From Micromonospora wenchangensis (GTDB lineage: Bacteria; Actinomycetota; Actinomycetes; Mycobacteriales; Micromonosporaceae), in contig NZ_MZMV01000004.1 in assembly GCF_002210435.1 (NCBI RefSeq), positions 124,001 to 188,000 of the forward strand: DNA of 64,000 nt. Reading direction: 5' to 3'. Both the position numbers and the translations under genes were made by a program. Below, piece after piece: positions 15,801-25,926 of the stretch. The notes under the pieces are model-generated. The model was not told where the DNA came from and did not search any database. It saw only the letters and a list, made by a program, of their open reading frames with translations. Each line of letters opens with the position of its first letter. The stretch's first letter is position 1.

Positions 15801-18800
15801 GGTGATGGAGTCTGGGTCTGCCGTGGCCGGAGCAGGCCGTCGTATAGGGCGTACATCGTGTTGTAGGCACCGGCCGGGTTCAGCCGGGAGGTGGATACCA
15901 CGGTGGCGGCGTCGTTGCGGATCAGGTAGTTGAAGGTGGCGGTGGCTGTCTGGGTCGCCTTATTCCGGCCGGGGAGCCACACTGCGGTCAGCCGGCCCAG
16001 GCCGTCGTAGGCGAGGTCGGTCCGCTTGTTGTTGGGGTCGATGATCGCGGAGTTGTTGCCCCATGCCGGGTTCACCGTGGTCGAGGCCACGTGCAGCAAG
16101 GGGTTGGTGACCGTGGTTGCGGTCACCGGGCCACCGGTGGTGGGGGTGTACTCCGTGGTGGTCTTGGCGTTCAACGCGTCCCAGGCCGCAGTCACTCGCC
16201 CGTTCTCGTCAAAAGTGCCTCGCGAGACCGTTGCGAAGGTTGGCGCGCCGGCATTCCAGGAAGCCATCTTCTCGGTCTTCGTTGCGAGGCCGCGGATGGG
16301 TGCCGTCCCGAATGTCTGCCCGTCGAAACTGGTCCGTTCCTCGGAGATGACGTCCGCGTCTGCCAGGGCCGCGGTGGGTGTCGTGGCCGAGCACTGAACT
16401 GCGTACGTCTGTGTGCGTTGCACCTTGTCCACGAGCCATTTTGTGGTGTTTCGGGGTTCGTAGTCGATCTTCTTGCACTGCTCGTCGCCAGCGACTCCGT
16501 CGTGGCCGAAGTCGTCGATCTTCGTGGGCATGCCGAAGGAGTCGAAGCTGGTCGTGGTCTTGGTGGCGCGCTCACCACGCCCGTTGTCCAGGGTGGTGTA
16601 TTTGCGGGTCGTGGTGGTTCGAGCGAAGCGCGCGGTCACTGTGTCACCGTTGATGGTGCGGGTGGCGGTCGCGGCAGAGCCCCACGGATCGTTGGTCTCG
16701 CGGGACACTACCGCCCCATTCGGACCGTTGAGCGTCTTGGCCTCGCGGGTCATGCCGGCGTACCAGTCTGCGTCGGTGAACCCGTCGATGGTGACTGTCT
16801 TGGTGCCCCCCGAGGGGGCCGCCCTGTCCCCGTCCATGCCCCGGAAGTAGCGGGTCTCGGTGTAGGTCTGCTCTCCCGGGTCGCCGGTTGTCACTCCGAC
16901 CCGACCGTAGCCACGGAAGCTCGACCAGGTCTTGTACCTCTTCTCGATTAGGCCGTCGTCGTCGCTGTAGTGCCAGGCCGCGCCGTCGAGGTAGGAGTAC
17001 TTGTACACCGTGCGAGGGCTGCCCTGCGGTGGCGTCCCCCCTGTGTTGTCCTGTTCGTAGACGGTGGTGACCACATACTTGTGGAACCAGTCGGTCACCG
17101 GGTTGGCGTAGCCCTCCGGAGTCCAGACAGACGGGTAGCAGCGCTTGGTGTTGGTTTCTGCCGTCGGAGTCTGGCCAGCCACGCAGTCCGGGCCGGAGTA
17201 GGTGACGCTGATGGTGCCGCCGGTCTCGTTCCGGATCTTGGCGATTCGCCACCAGTTCATCGCCGCCGCGAAGTCGATCGTGTCCACCCGGTTGGCCAGT
17301 TGCACCCCGGTGAACTCGATATCCGGGACAGCGGTGGTCGTGCCGACCAGGCCGGCATGGGAGATCTTGGACAGCCACAGGCCGGCGCGGGTGCCGTCCC
17401 CGGGGTCTGGGAACGTGTGGGTCAGCGTCCAGCGCTCCACGTCGGAGTAGGCACCGCCGGAGCGGATCTGGGTGGTCACCGACGCCAACCGCTTCTTGGT
17501 CCAGAAAGTGGGCGAGTACACCGTGCCGCAGTTCGACCCGGTGCACTGCTGGTCCCACGGAGTATCGGGCCAGTGCGCGGCATCATGGGTAGTGCAATTG
17601 GACAGGCAGCGGTCGGCAACCTCGAAGACCACCTGCGCCGGCGCCGGGGTACTCAGCACTGAATCGACATCGTTGCTACGCCGAGTGCCGTAGGAAATAT
17701 GGTCGAGATAGCCGGCCCGGTCATACGAAGCGGCGTCGTCGGCGTCGAGATTACGTCCGTACTTGTTGGTCTCCTTGACGTACCAGTACGAGGCGGAGTT
17801 ACCGTGGACGTCCACCACATAGTCGAGGTTCCACCGCCATGCCTGTGTACAGTCGGAGTCGATGAACGCGGCGGCGTGGCACGGCTCATTCGGTTCGTTG
17901 CCGAACACCGGGGCAGTGAGCGTGGAGTTCGTCACCGGTTTGTCGGAGACCCAGCCGGGCAACTGGTTTAACCCGAACCAGTACTGGGTGCCATCGGTGG
18001 TGGTGACCACCCAGTGCTCGCCGTCGTTGTCGTCATTACTCGCGCCGGTCTTGTGCGCGATTCGCGAACCGTCGTCCGACCGCAGGTGCCAACGGTCCTC
18101 GGTCGCGTTGTAGATCAGCTCGCCGGAGTGTCCACCTAGGGAGAGCGTGGCGTTGCTGGTCTCCCAGCACAGGTCACTGGTCTTCTTGCTGTTATTGGCT
18201 GAACCTTCCATGTCCTGGCCGCAGCCGACGTATCGCCGCTCAATGAACCCGCCGGGGTTAGCCTCGAAGCCCTCGCCTGCCCAGGAGGGCTGGTTGTTGC
18301 TGGCCGCTTGCCGGCCGTCCACGGATTGCGAGGAGTACGAAAGCGCCAGGGTCGGTGCCGGCCCGCCGAGCGACGGCGGTACCCGCATGGGGTACGACCA
18401 GGTGAACGCCCCGGAGTTCCCGCCAGCGCTCCAAGTCGACGACGGCTGGAGCGAGGTGGCCTTGTAGTCACCCGCAGCGCTGGAGTCGCCGGCCGTCAAC
18501 GCCACCAGGACGCTGCTCCCGGACACCGGCACCGCCGCCGACACGTCGTGCGTCCTCAGGTTGTTAGTTGACCGCAGTGGGGTGCCTGCACATGCCTGTG
18601 CCTCCGCCTGTTCGGGGGCGCAGGCCGACATCGACACCATACGCAGCCGCGACGCCCAGTCGCCGCCGTAGGCAGACGCGAATGCCCCGTAGTTCACCGT
18701 CAGCTGTAGGCTGCCCGCGCTTGCAGCACCGTCGGCTCGGCCCACCCTGAGCAGGAGCCCACGGATTCCCGCCTTCTCGGTGTCTGCCCGGTTCAACAAC

Positions 18801-19210
18801 TCCACCCGGACCCGGGTTGGGGTCGTGGCAGGAGCGAGTGTTCGGCCGGTCGCGGACACCGCGGGCGAGGACGCCGAGGCGACCCGAACTGGCAGTGCTC
18901 CTGCCGTGACAGGCGTGGAGGTCCTCCCGGCGATGTCGACCTCTACGGTCCCCGCTGCGGGCCACACCGGTGCGGGCTGGCGGCCCGCGTCGGGCATTAC
19001 CGCTCGTGGTCCCGGTGTGCTGGGTACTACAGGAGCCACTGGAACAGTCGGCACCTTCTGCGGTGCCGGTGGCTGATAGCGCTTCGCGCCCGCAGCCGAC
19101 GTCGGTGCACCAATGAGCGTCGCGGCCATCAGCGCTGCGGTTGCGGCTGCTATGACCATGCGGACTCTACCGAGTCCACGGAATCGGCGGAGTGGGCGAG
19201 TCGAGTCCAT
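12821..19210 (-). CDS. secreted RHS-repeat protein with C-terminal toxin-like tip
   Basis: The 2129-aa protein has an N-terminal signal (basic start, then MVIAAATAALMAATLIGA). A long middle part has many RHS/YD repeats such as YDALGRLTAV, YDLQGRRTRQ and YDADGNRLVR. The RHS core motif GAREYDPTIGRFVSVDP ends in DPSGL near residue 1839, where the shell normally closes. The last 290 residues are unlike the repeats: a Cys-containing linker, a hydrophobic stretch (VVATVGAVLCAETGPACLLAAGAI split by Cys), and a final ~100-residue domain starting NFKSHFLNHKTLL. In this family the tip is a toxin delivered to competitors; its fold is not recognised here. The ATG at 19210 has GGGGAG 7 bases upstream. Confidence 0.88.
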   Translation of the reverse strand: MDSTRPLRRFRGLGRVRMVIAAATAALMAATLIGAPTSAAGAKRYQPPAPQKVPTVPVAPVVPSTPGPRAVMPDAGRQPAPVWPAAGTVEVDIAGRTSTPVTAGALPVRVASASSPAVSATGRTLAPATTPTRVRVELLNRADTEKAGIRGLLLRVGRADGAASAGSLQLTVNYGAFASAYGGDWASRLRMVSMSACAPEQAEAQACAGTPLRSTNNLRTHDVSAAVPVSGSSVLVALTAGDSSAAGDYKATSLQPSSTWSAGGNSGAFTWSYPMRVPPSLGGPAPTLALSYSSQSVDGRQAASNNQPSWAGEGFEANPGGFIERRYVGCGQDMEGSANNSKKTSDLCWETSNATLSLGGHSGELIYNATEDRWHLRSDDGSRIAHKTGASNDDNDGEHWVVTTTDGTQYWFGLNQLPGWVSDKPVTNSTLTAPVFGNEPNEPCHAAAFIDSDCTQAWRWNLDYVVDVHGNSASYWYVKETNKYGRNLDADDAASYDRAGYLDHISYGTRRSNDVDSVLSTPAPAQVVFEVADRCLSNCTTHDAAHWPDTPWDQQCTGSNCGTVYSPTFWTKKRLASVTTQIRSGGAYSDVERWTLTHTFPDPGDGTRAGLWLSKISHAGLVGTTTAVPDIEFTGVQLANRVDTIDFAAAMNWWRIAKIRNETGGTISVTYSGPDCVAGQTPTAETNTKRCYPSVWTPEGYANPVTDWFHKYVVTTVYEQDNTGGTPPQGSPRTVYKYSYLDGAAWHYSDDDGLIEKRYKTWSSFRGYGRVGVTTGDPGEQTYTETRYFRGMDGDRAAPSGGTKTVTIDGFTDADWYAGMTREAKTLNGPNGAVVSRETNDPWGSAATATRTINGDTVTARFARTTTTRKYTTLDNGRGERATKTTTSFDSFGMPTKIDDFGHDGVAGDEQCKKIDYEPRNTTKWLVDKVQRTQTYAVQCSATTPTAALADADVISEERTSFDGQTFGTAPIRGLATKTEKMASWNAGAPTFATVSRGTFDENGRVTAAWDALNAKTTTEYTPTTGGPVTATTVTNPLLHVASTTVNPAWGNNSAIIDPNNKRTDLAYDGLGRLTAVWLPGRNKATQTATATFNYLIRNDAATVVSTSRLNPAGAYNTMYALYDGLLRPRQTQTPSPSGGRLLTDTFYDTAGREVKMFGSYHATGVPGTTLDTATDRAFVPNQNRTIFDGAGRPTASVFQPYDAERWRTSVYYAGDRADVTPPAGGTATSKLTDALGRTVSVRQYHGASPTPNTVGSWDTTSYAYTRKGQLASVADSMNNQWLYEYDLQGRRTRQTDPDTGVTTFTYDAGDRVTSSTDARSKKLAYLYDALGRKRAVYDNAVGGTMRAQWVYDTIAKGRLSQSTRFVGSAAYQTKVTSYTDQYQPNGIEVVIPTAESNLAGTYTFSNTYNVDGSVASTGLPSTGGDLPAETLSYTYDSLGQPTTMTSLYGAANLSYVVGTTYNALGELNQLTLDTDNTAGGRVLQAFTHELETGRLTGVRVDRDTVAPNTLSDIRYTYDKAGNITKAMDTAPDPVDDTQCFRYDHLRRLRHAWTPTNSDCDADPVATSLGGPAPYWHSWSFDLVGNRETQTVHTTSSNTTTTYEYPAAQASRPHALSTTTTGSITQDYRYDESGNTTCRPTGTAANTCPSGTGSQVLTWDSEGHLETSTDSTGTTTYIYDADGNRLVRRDPTGKTLYLPGQELRYTTSTGNTTCTRYYAYGGSTVASRTSAGLTWLAADHQGTANVSVSATAAQTATVRRQNPYGNPRGGSPTWANDKGFVGGTKDNTGLTHLGAREYDPTIGRFVSVDPVFDQQNPQSWTGYGYTSGSPITSSDPSGLKECAGFYTCSGTDEGVGQPPKDECYNYTGVAQRHCEENQGNGQNTSAGEATGGTGSGNNPSANLPAIPPEKARQLDNYIRMVIDQNPDTWNIPGSYAYNAIMVRIKHALFGTPSFKDYWEALDQTVVSTVVATVGAVLCAETGPACLLAAGAIAGIAGQCMDDCEDTQAVALAAVFSAATGGGGARVTPGRNFKSHFLNHKTLLQGVTGNRYTTLAKGGPMFLDDLSMMVESGDLAFAGWGTLKQGQPAAKIYRGQGLTLVTTAENQFWTLLRTGEGLDKAIVMLSGPPS

Positions 19211-19374
19211 CGTGTGCTCCCCGAGGTTATCCGTGCTCGTCATGAGTGTGGATCTTGGGTACCCGCGGCCCCAGATTGGTTGCGGTCCGAGCCTGGTTCG
19301 GCTCGCCGACTGCTGATGTGCACTTCCTGGCAGTCCGGTGGCGGCCGCCCCGACGGCGCTGAGGAAACGGCCCG

Positions 19375-22300
19375 TCATGGGGTGGGTGGGCTCAGCCGCA
19401 GACCGAGGCCGGGGCGGAGGACCGGCTGGCGGTAGGTGTATTGGACGGCGGTGGTGCCGTCGGTGTTCTCGATGCCGATGGTGGCGGCGCCGCCGCGTTC
19501 GAGGAAGGTGCCGTCGTTGTCGGTGTAGGTGAAGCTGTAGCCGCCGGTTTCGTCGAGAATGACCTGGAAGGTGATTCGGGTGAGGGGGTCTTCGTAGGAG
19601 TGGACGTTGCGCCATTCGATGACAAACTGCCGGCTTCCTGTGCTGCCGCGGACGGTGGTGCGGATGCTGGCGTTGCTGTCGACGACCCAGTCGTGCCAGA
19701 AGGGGTAGAGGGCGGCGTTGGGTTCTTCGGGGCTGTCCGGTGAGGGGATCGGCCAGGCGTCTGGTGAGGGTTCTCCGGGGTCGATGAAGCTGATCACGCC
19801 GTTGATGTCGACCCAGCCGGTGTTGTAGGTCTGGCCGTAGAGGTTCACGGGGAAGGGCAGGGTGACGGGGGTGTAGGCGTCGTCTCCGGTGAGTGGCAGC
19901 ACTGTGGTGTTGGCGGGGATGTAGGGCACGGCTTGTTCGGCCAGCGTGTAGCCACCGCCTGTGGGCGTGGCCGCCAGGGTGAAGTCGGCGAGCGCCTGGG
20001 TGCTGGTGCCGACCGCGACCTGTCGTGCGTCGGAGCCTTTGCAGGTGCCGCTAGTCGCGGTGCTGATCGCCGCCCAGGTTCCGGCGGGTACGGCGTCGAC
20101 CTGGTAGGTGCCGTCCGTTGCGGTTGTGGCGGTCTTGCCGGCCACCGCGATGGTCGCTGCGGCGATGGGGGTGCCCTGGCAGGTGACGGTCCCGGCGAGG
20201 CTGCCCTGTCCTGGCGGGTTGGGCTTGAAGGTCACGCCTTGACCGCTGGCCAGCCAGTTCTCCCGGTGCAGGTACTGGAAGCCGATGGACCCGTCGGCGT
20301 TCTCGATTCCGACGGTGGACTCGCTGCCCCGCTCGATCGGTTTGGTGGGGTCGATGCCGTTGTAGGCCAGGGTGATGTCGCCGCCTTCGGTGAAGATGAC
20401 TTCGAAGGTGGTTCGGGTGGTGGTGTCGCCGTGGGCGTGGACGTTGCGCCATTCCACGATCCACTGCCGGTTGGGGGCGGTGCCGCTAATCTTGGTGGCG
20501 ATCGCTGCCTGTGAGTCGATGACCCAGTCGTCCCAGTGGACGTAGACGGCGGCGTTCGGGGAGCCTTCGGCGGCTGGCGAGGGGATGGTGCCCGGTGCGG
20601 AGCCGATCCAGCCGAAGTACGCCGGGTCTTTGAAGCTGACCAGACCGTTGGCGCTGATCCAGGCCGAGGTGTATGACTCGCCGTAGAGCTTGACCGGGAA
20701 CGGTGGGTTCTTCTGCCATACGGTGTCGTCGCCGCTCCAGCCTTCGGTGACGTCGCCGGGGACGAATGTCTGTGTGCCGGTGGTGCACTTGTAGCCGAAC
20801 TCGTCGCCGTCGACCATGACCGACAGGTCGACGTCGGAGGTGCCGCCGGGGTGGTTGATGGTTTCCTTGGCGTACTGGCCGGCGCAGCGGTTGTCACCGG
20901 TCGAGGCGGCGACCGCGTATTCGCCCACCGGTACGGCGGTGAACTGGTAGCTGCCGTCCGCGCCGGTGGTGGTGCTGCGGTTGCCGGGGTTCATGGTGAT
21001 CGTGGCTCCCGCGACCGGTTGGCCGGTCACGGCAGTGGTGAGCAGGCCCGTGACGGTGCCGGTGGGGGCGGGGGTGTAGGTGATCGAGGTGTTGCCGGGC
21101 AGGGCCGCTTCCTGGAAGGAGTAGAGGGCCGCCACGGTGCCGGAGGCGTTCTCCAGGCCGACGGTCGCGCCTGCGCCCTGCTGGGTCGGGGTCGACATGG
21201 CGCCGTAGTGGAACGCGATCCGCCCGTCCTCGTGGAAGATGACCTCGAAAGTCAGCCGCTCCGTCTTGGTCGGGCGGAATCCGACGTTGCGCCACTCCAC
21301 CACGTAGGACCGGTTCGGGGTGGTGCCGAAGGTCTGCGTTCGCACGCTCGCGGAGGTGTCGACCTCGAAGTCGTCCCAGAACGGGGCCACCACCGCGTTG
21401 GGTGCGGTCGCCGTGGGCATGGTCGGGTTGGCCCAGGTTTCCGGCAGGCCGGAGGCCGCGCCGAAGCTGACCAGGCCGTTGGTGTGCACCAGGCCGGTGG
21501 TGTACGACTGGCCGTGGAACTGCACCGGGAAGGGCAACGTCACCGATGTCGCCGCGTCGTCGCCGGTCAGGGCGAGCACGGTCGACGCCGCCTGGTAGCC
21601 GGTGGCGCCGGTGGCGCAGGCGTACCCCAGGCCGCCGTAGTCGGGGCCGAGTTGGAGGTTACGGACGGTATCGGTCGAGAGCTCCACCTGGTTGCGGGCC
21701 GTGACGCCGCACCGGCCGGCGAGCTTGGCCGACACGGTGTAGCTGTCGGCGACCAGGCCGGTGAAGCTGTACGCCCCGCCCGCGCCGGTGGTGGCGGTCA
21801 GGCCGCTCGGGTCGAGCGAGACCGTGGCGCCCACGACCGGGGTGCCCGCAGTGTCGGTCAGCGCTCCGGAGAGGTTGTGCGTCTCCAGCCCGCCGGCGAC
21901 GTCCGGGCGGACGAAGGTGATCGACCGGGCGTTGGCCAGGGCCGGTTCATTCGCGGAGTACGTCAGGCCGTCCTCGCCGGCGTCCGCCTCGATGCCGACG
22001 ATCGCGTTGGCGCCTTTCTCTGCGGCGTTGTCGAGTTGGTCGTAGTTGGTGGTCACCGTGCCGTCCGGGGCGAGGATCGCCTCGAACGACAGGCGCTGGG
22101 TGGTGTCGCCCTTACGGTGCACGTTGCGCCACTCGACGATGAACCGCTGTGCGCTGCCGGCACCGGTGGTCGCCGTCCGCACGCTGGCTAAGCCATCGAC
22201 CACCAGGTCGTCCCAGAACGGGGCGACCACGGTGTTCGGTTCCGTCGGAGTGGGCAGCTGACCACCACCGGTGTACGGGTGTGAGCCGCCGGGGTCGGTG

Positions 22301-25300
22301 AACGAGAGCAGGCCGTTGGTGTCGACCCAGGCGCTGCGGTACGCCCCGCTGTAGAACGGAAAGGCGAAGGGCAGTTGCACCGTGGTGACGGCGTCGTCGC
22401 CGGTCAGTGGCAGAATGCTGTTGGCGGCGGTGAAGGCGGTGCTCTGTTCGGTGCAGGTGCTACCGAGGTCGTCGCTGATCGCGGCGAGGAAGATGTCGAG
22501 GGTGAGGCCTTGGCCGTCGATGTCGATCGGCTGGCTGAATGCCGCGCCGCACCTTCCGCCGACGGTGGCGGTGATGATGTATGAGCCAGTAGGGAAGTTG
22601 GTCAGCAAGTAGCTGCCGTCAGTGCTGGAGGTGGCCTGGTGGCCGCCGGGCTGGAGTTGGATGACCGCCCCGGCCTGGGGCAGGAAGTTCGGGTCCCACA
22701 CCGTGCCGGACAGGCTCGCCGCAGACGTCACGGTGAACTCACTCTGGTTCAGGTCGCTGATCCGGTTGCCGTCGTCGACTGCGGCGGCGTAGACCGGTCG
22801 TGTACCGGTAGTGGCGCCGATGTTGATCGTGACGGTTGCCGTGCCGCCCGCCGTGGTGGCGTTTACCGTGCTGCCCAGGCTGGTGCCGTCGATGCTGTAC
22901 TTGAACTTCGTGACGTTGGTGTCGCCGCCGGCGTCGAACGTGACGGCGAGGTTTCCGCCGGGCGTGACGTCGCTGCCGTTCGGGAAGGTGATCTTCGGCT
23001 GTAGGGGCACCGCCAGCTTCGCCAGGTTCGTCGGCGTCTCGATGAAGTGGTAGAACCTGGCGTCGTCGACCGATCCGGTGAAGAAGCTGTCGGCACCGCC
23101 GTTCCACATGCGTCTGCCGATGGCCACCTCGGTGGTGGCGTTGAAGCCGCCGGAGAGAGTCGCGGTGGCGGTCTGGGCCACCCCGTTGACGTAGAGCGTC
23201 AGTTTCTTGGTCGACGCGTCGTACACGCCGGCGAGGTGGGTCCACTTGCCCGCCGTGGGCGCCGAATCAGAGGAGACGCTGTACAGACCGGCGTTGTCGG
23301 TGTCGGCGGCGGCCATCGCGAACCGCCAGCGTTGGTTGCTACCGGCGTAGCCGAGGTGATAGGCGGACATGCGGGATCCGCTGGCACTCATCACGGTCTG
23401 GACCCCGGTTCCCGAGATCGAGTTGATCTTCACCCAGGCGGTGACGGTGAAGCTTGAGTCCGTTCGCGCGGGCGTGGAGGCCCCGGTGTCCGGGTGGGGA
23501 TAGGTGATGGTGCCGGTCTTGGTCACCGCGGTGGTCCCTGGCAGCGACAGGGCCGTGCCGACGCCGGAGCGACCCGCGACCCGGGTGGCGGGCGTGCCGA
23601 GGGTCAGGGTGTTGCCGTGACCGGAGACATCGGTGCCGGTGGTGCCGGTTTCCTCGAAGGTCCACTCCGCGGCCGGGCCGGACCCGGCACGGACGCTGAA
23701 GGTGTACGTCACCGGGGTTGAGAACCGGGTGGCGTGGTCCTTCGACCATACGTAGAGCGTGTTGATCCCGTCGTGCAGTGGCGCAAGGGTGATCGACGCG
23801 CCGTAGTCCGTGCTGCGCGCCGGCACGGTCTTGGCCGCGGTCAGCACGCCGGAGTCGAGGCTGTACGCGTACTCCTTCACCTCGTGCGGGCGGGTGGCCG
23901 GGGCGGCGACGCTGAAGGTGCCGCTGAGGCCGACACCGCCGCGCGGCACTCCATCGTTGGTGTAGTTGGTCGACGAGACGCTCGCGGGCGCAGGCGGCGC
24001 TGTCGCGTCGACGGTGAACTCACACGTGCCCGACCAGGGTCCGTAGTGTGAACCGTCCCAGGTTCGGGCCTGCCACACGTAACTCGCGCCATCGGTCAGC
24101 TTGCCCGCGGGTATCGCTTTCGACGTGGTGGACGGGTTGCCCGCGGCCTGCGAGATCTTGTTGGTCTCGTTCCGCGTGCCGCCTACCGGCCACCAGTAGA
24201 AGTAGGTGGTCAACGACTGTTGCGAGCTGTCCGGGTCGGAGTGCTTGGCGGCCAGGACCGGTGTGGGGGTCAGCACGTACGGCCGGGAAGCGCCGGTGGC
24301 GCAGGCCTTGCCATCGGACTTGCGGTCGCCCGGCGCGTTCGGATCGCTGTTGAAGGTGATCGCCAGCTTCGGTGAGGCGTGGTTGAACCGCTTCCACTGG
24401 TCCTTGGTGCCCTCGTCGACCGCCCGCAGCCCCACCGTCAGGTTCGGCCACTTGCTCGCCGCCGCCTTCGCCACCATCGAGGTCACGTTGAACTCGATCG
24501 TGCCGGTTCCGAGGCAACCGTGCGCGGAGCCGTACTTGCGGTTGCCAACGCTCTGCGCCGTGTAGGTGCTGTGCCAGGTCGGCTGGTTGTTCCACGTCGT
24601 GCCCGACGAGATCGACCCGGTCATCCACAGCTTCGCGTTCGACTTCGGGCTGCACGTCCACGACCACCGCTGCTCCACCCGGAACTGCGCGCTCAGGATG
24701 TGCTTGCCCGCCACCGCCGAGGTGTTCATGCGGAACAATGACCGGATGATGTGATCGGCGCAGCCCGAGCAGTCCTCGGTGCGTCCCGCACCCGCCGAGC
24801 CGATGATCTTCCCGTTGTACAGCGCCGTGGTGTTCTGCCAGAAGGAACTCGACTTGTGCTTGCTCCATACGGAGGTCCAGGCGTTGCTCGCGATCCCCCC
24901 GGTCCACGACGGATCGATGTAGATCGGCAACCTCGTCCGCTGATCGGTCAACATGGCCTTGTCCGGAACCACCGTCACCGATTTGTCATCGACCCTTACG
25001 GGCATCACCGCCCTACGGGCAGCCTCCGGCACCTCATCCCGGCCTGCCGCACCGCCGACCCTGGCACCAGCGGCGCCAGCCTCGGCCGCTGTCGGCTTGC
25101 GCGACGGGCTGACGGCAGGCTGCCCCTTGTCCTTCTCCGGCGCTCCGCCGGCAGGTTCTCCGGTTTCGGACGAGTCCCACATCAGGGGCGCCGGCGCGGC
25201 GAAGACGATGCCACCCTTGCTATCCCGCGCGGCGAGCCCGCCACCGGCGGACGGGCCGACCGTGACGCCCTTCGTCTCGACTCCGAACGTCAGCGTCGCC

Positions 25301-25926
25301 AGTTTCGGGTTCGCGGCAGCGGCGCGGGTCTTGACGACCAACACCTGCGAGAAGCCGAGAGGCTGAGCGGTGACCTGAAGATCCACATCCGGAAGCACGT
25401 TCCGGTAGGTCGCCGTCGAACCGCTAAGCACCGGAGCCGGCAGCTTCCCAGGCCAGGACACGCCCAGCTCGCGACTATCGTCACGCAACCGCACGAACGG
25501 ACCCCTGCCCTCGCCGGAGAAGACCATCGGCAGGACCGTGGCCCGCGGCACAACCCCCTCGGAGGTCAACTTCAGCGTCGTGTCCACGGGCACCCACGAC
25601 CCGCCCTTACGCACCCGGGTCGGCTCGATCGTCTGCTCCAACGTCTGCGACCCATCGACGTTCAGGAACGTCCGCGACCACTCCGTTCGAGCCGAGATGT
25701 CCTCCACCCGCCGACCACAGACCACCAACATGCGTCGGGCCGCGGCCGCGTCCGGCTGCTCATCGACGCAGGAACCCTTCGGTGGTGTGACAGCCGCAGC
25801 AGCGGCGACAGCAGGGACCGAAAGCCCTGCAACGGTCGTGGCCAAGACCACCACTGCCGCACACCAGCGCCGCGGGGAGAGAGACCGTCTCTGTGACGCA
25901 CGTGCATGCAAGACCAAACCAGCCAC
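19375..25926 (-). CDS. giant secreted protein: DNRLRE-like, LamG and four repeat modules
   Basis: The 2183-aa protein begins with a signal peptide (WCAAVVVLATTVAGLSVPAVA). A region near 330-560 resembles the beta-rich DNRLRE surface domain. A LamG/concanavalin-like domain follows at about 745-960 (AEWTFEETGTTGTDVSGHGN to SVDDARFYHF). Four copies of a ~280-residue module end the protein, near 1175, 1450, 1730 and 2010. Each has an LTGDDA or WSGDD opening, a FWDDxxVD motif, VEWRNVH, VGIENADG and a short carboxypeptidase-regulatory-like unit (VAGATI, ATTGADGSY). It precedes the RHS gene by 164 bp in one operon and probably anchors or displays it at the cell surface (inference). The GTG at 25926 has a GGGGG nearby; a TTG at 25998 is less likely. 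Confidence 0.8.
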   Translation of the reverse strand: MAGLVLHARASQRRSLSPRRWCAAVVVLATTVAGLSVPAVAAAAAVTPPKGSCVDEQPDAAAARRMLVVCGRRVEDISARTEWSRTFLNVDGSQTLEQTIEPTRVRKGGSWVPVDTTLKLTSEGVVPRATVLPMVFSGEGRGPFVRLRDDSRELGVSWPGKLPAPVLSGSTATYRNVLPDVDLQVTAQPLGFSQVLVVKTRAAAANPKLATLTFGVETKGVTVGPSAGGGLAARDSKGGIVFAAPAPLMWDSSETGEPAGGAPEKDKGQPAVSPSRKPTAAEAGAAGARVGGAAGRDEVPEAARRAVMPVRVDDKSVTVVPDKAMLTDQRTRLPIYIDPSWTGGIASNAWTSVWSKHKSSSFWQNTTALYNGKIIGSAGAGRTEDCSGCADHIIRSLFRMNTSAVAGKHILSAQFRVEQRWSWTCSPKSNAKLWMTGSISSGTTWNNQPTWHSTYTAQSVGNRKYGSAHGCLGTGTIEFNVTSMVAKAAASKWPNLTVGLRAVDEGTKDQWKRFNHASPKLAITFNSDPNAPGDRKSDGKACATGASRPYVLTPTPVLAAKHSDPDSSQQSLTTYFYWWPVGGTRNETNKISQAAGNPSTTSKAIPAGKLTDGASYVWQARTWDGSHYGPWSGTCEFTVDATAPPAPASVSSTNYTNDGVPRGGVGLSGTFSVAAPATRPHEVKEYAYSLDSGVLTAAKTVPARSTDYGASITLAPLHDGINTLYVWSKDHATRFSTPVTYTFSVRAGSGPAAEWTFEETGTTGTDVSGHGNTLTLGTPATRVAGRSGVGTALSLPGTTAVTKTGTITYPHPDTGASTPARTDSSFTVTAWVKINSISGTGVQTVMSASGSRMSAYHLGYAGSNQRWRFAMAAADTDNAGLYSVSSDSAPTAGKWTHLAGVYDASTKKLTLYVNGVAQTATATLSGGFNATTEVAIGRRMWNGGADSFFTGSVDDARFYHFIETPTNLAKLAVPLQPKITFPNGSDVTPGGNLAVTFDAGGDTNVTKFKYSIDGTSLGSTVNATTAGGTATVTINIGATTGTRPVYAAAVDDGNRISDLNQSEFTVTSAASLSGTVWDPNFLPQAGAVIQLQPGGHQATSSTDGSYLLTNFPTGSYIITATVGGRCGAAFSQPIDIDGQGLTLDIFLAAISDDLGSTCTEQSTAFTAANSILPLTGDDAVTTVQLPFAFPFYSGAYRSAWVDTNGLLSFTDPGGSHPYTGGGQLPTPTEPNTVVAPFWDDLVVDGLASVRTATTGAGSAQRFIVEWRNVHRKGDTTQRLSFEAILAPDGTVTTNYDQLDNAAEKGANAIVGIEADAGEDGLTYSANEPALANARSITFVRPDVAGGLETHNLSGALTDTAGTPVVGATVSLDPSGLTATTGAGGAYSFTGLVADSYTVSAKLAGRCGVTARNQVELSTDTVRNLQLGPDYGGLGYACATGATGYQAASTVLALTGDDAATSVTLPFPVQFHGQSYTTGLVHTNGLVSFGAASGLPETWANPTMPTATAPNAVVAPFWDDFEVDTSASVRTQTFGTTPNRSYVVEWRNVGFRPTKTERLTFEVIFHEDGRIAFHYGAMSTPTQQGAGATVGLENASGTVAALYSFQEAALPGNTSITYTPAPTGTVTGLLTTAVTGQPVAGATITMNPGNRSTTTGADGSYQFTAVPVGEYAVAASTGDNRCAGQYAKETINHPGGTSDVDLSVMVDGDEFGYKCTTGTQTFVPGDVTEGWSGDDTVWQKNPPFPVKLYGESYTSAWISANGLVSFKDPAYFGWIGSAPGTIPSPAAEGSPNAAVYVHWDDWVIDSQAAIATKISGTAPNRQWIVEWRNVHAHGDTTTRTTFEVIFTEGGDITLAYNGIDPTKPIERGSESTVGIENADGSIGFQYLHRENWLASGQGVTFKPNPPGQGSLAGTVTCQGTPIAAATIAVAGKTATTATDGTYQVDAVPAGTWAAISTATSGTCKGSDARQVAVGTSTQALADFTLAATPTGGGYTLAEQAVPYIPANTTVLPLTGDDAYTPVTLPFPVNLYGQTYNTGWVDINGVISFIDPGEPSPDAWPIPSPDSPEEPNAALYPFWHDWVVDSNASIRTTVRGSTGSRQFVIEWRNVHSYEDPLTRITFQVILDETGGYSFTYTDNDGTFLERGGAATIGIENTDGTTAVQYTYRQPVLRPGLGLRLSPPTP

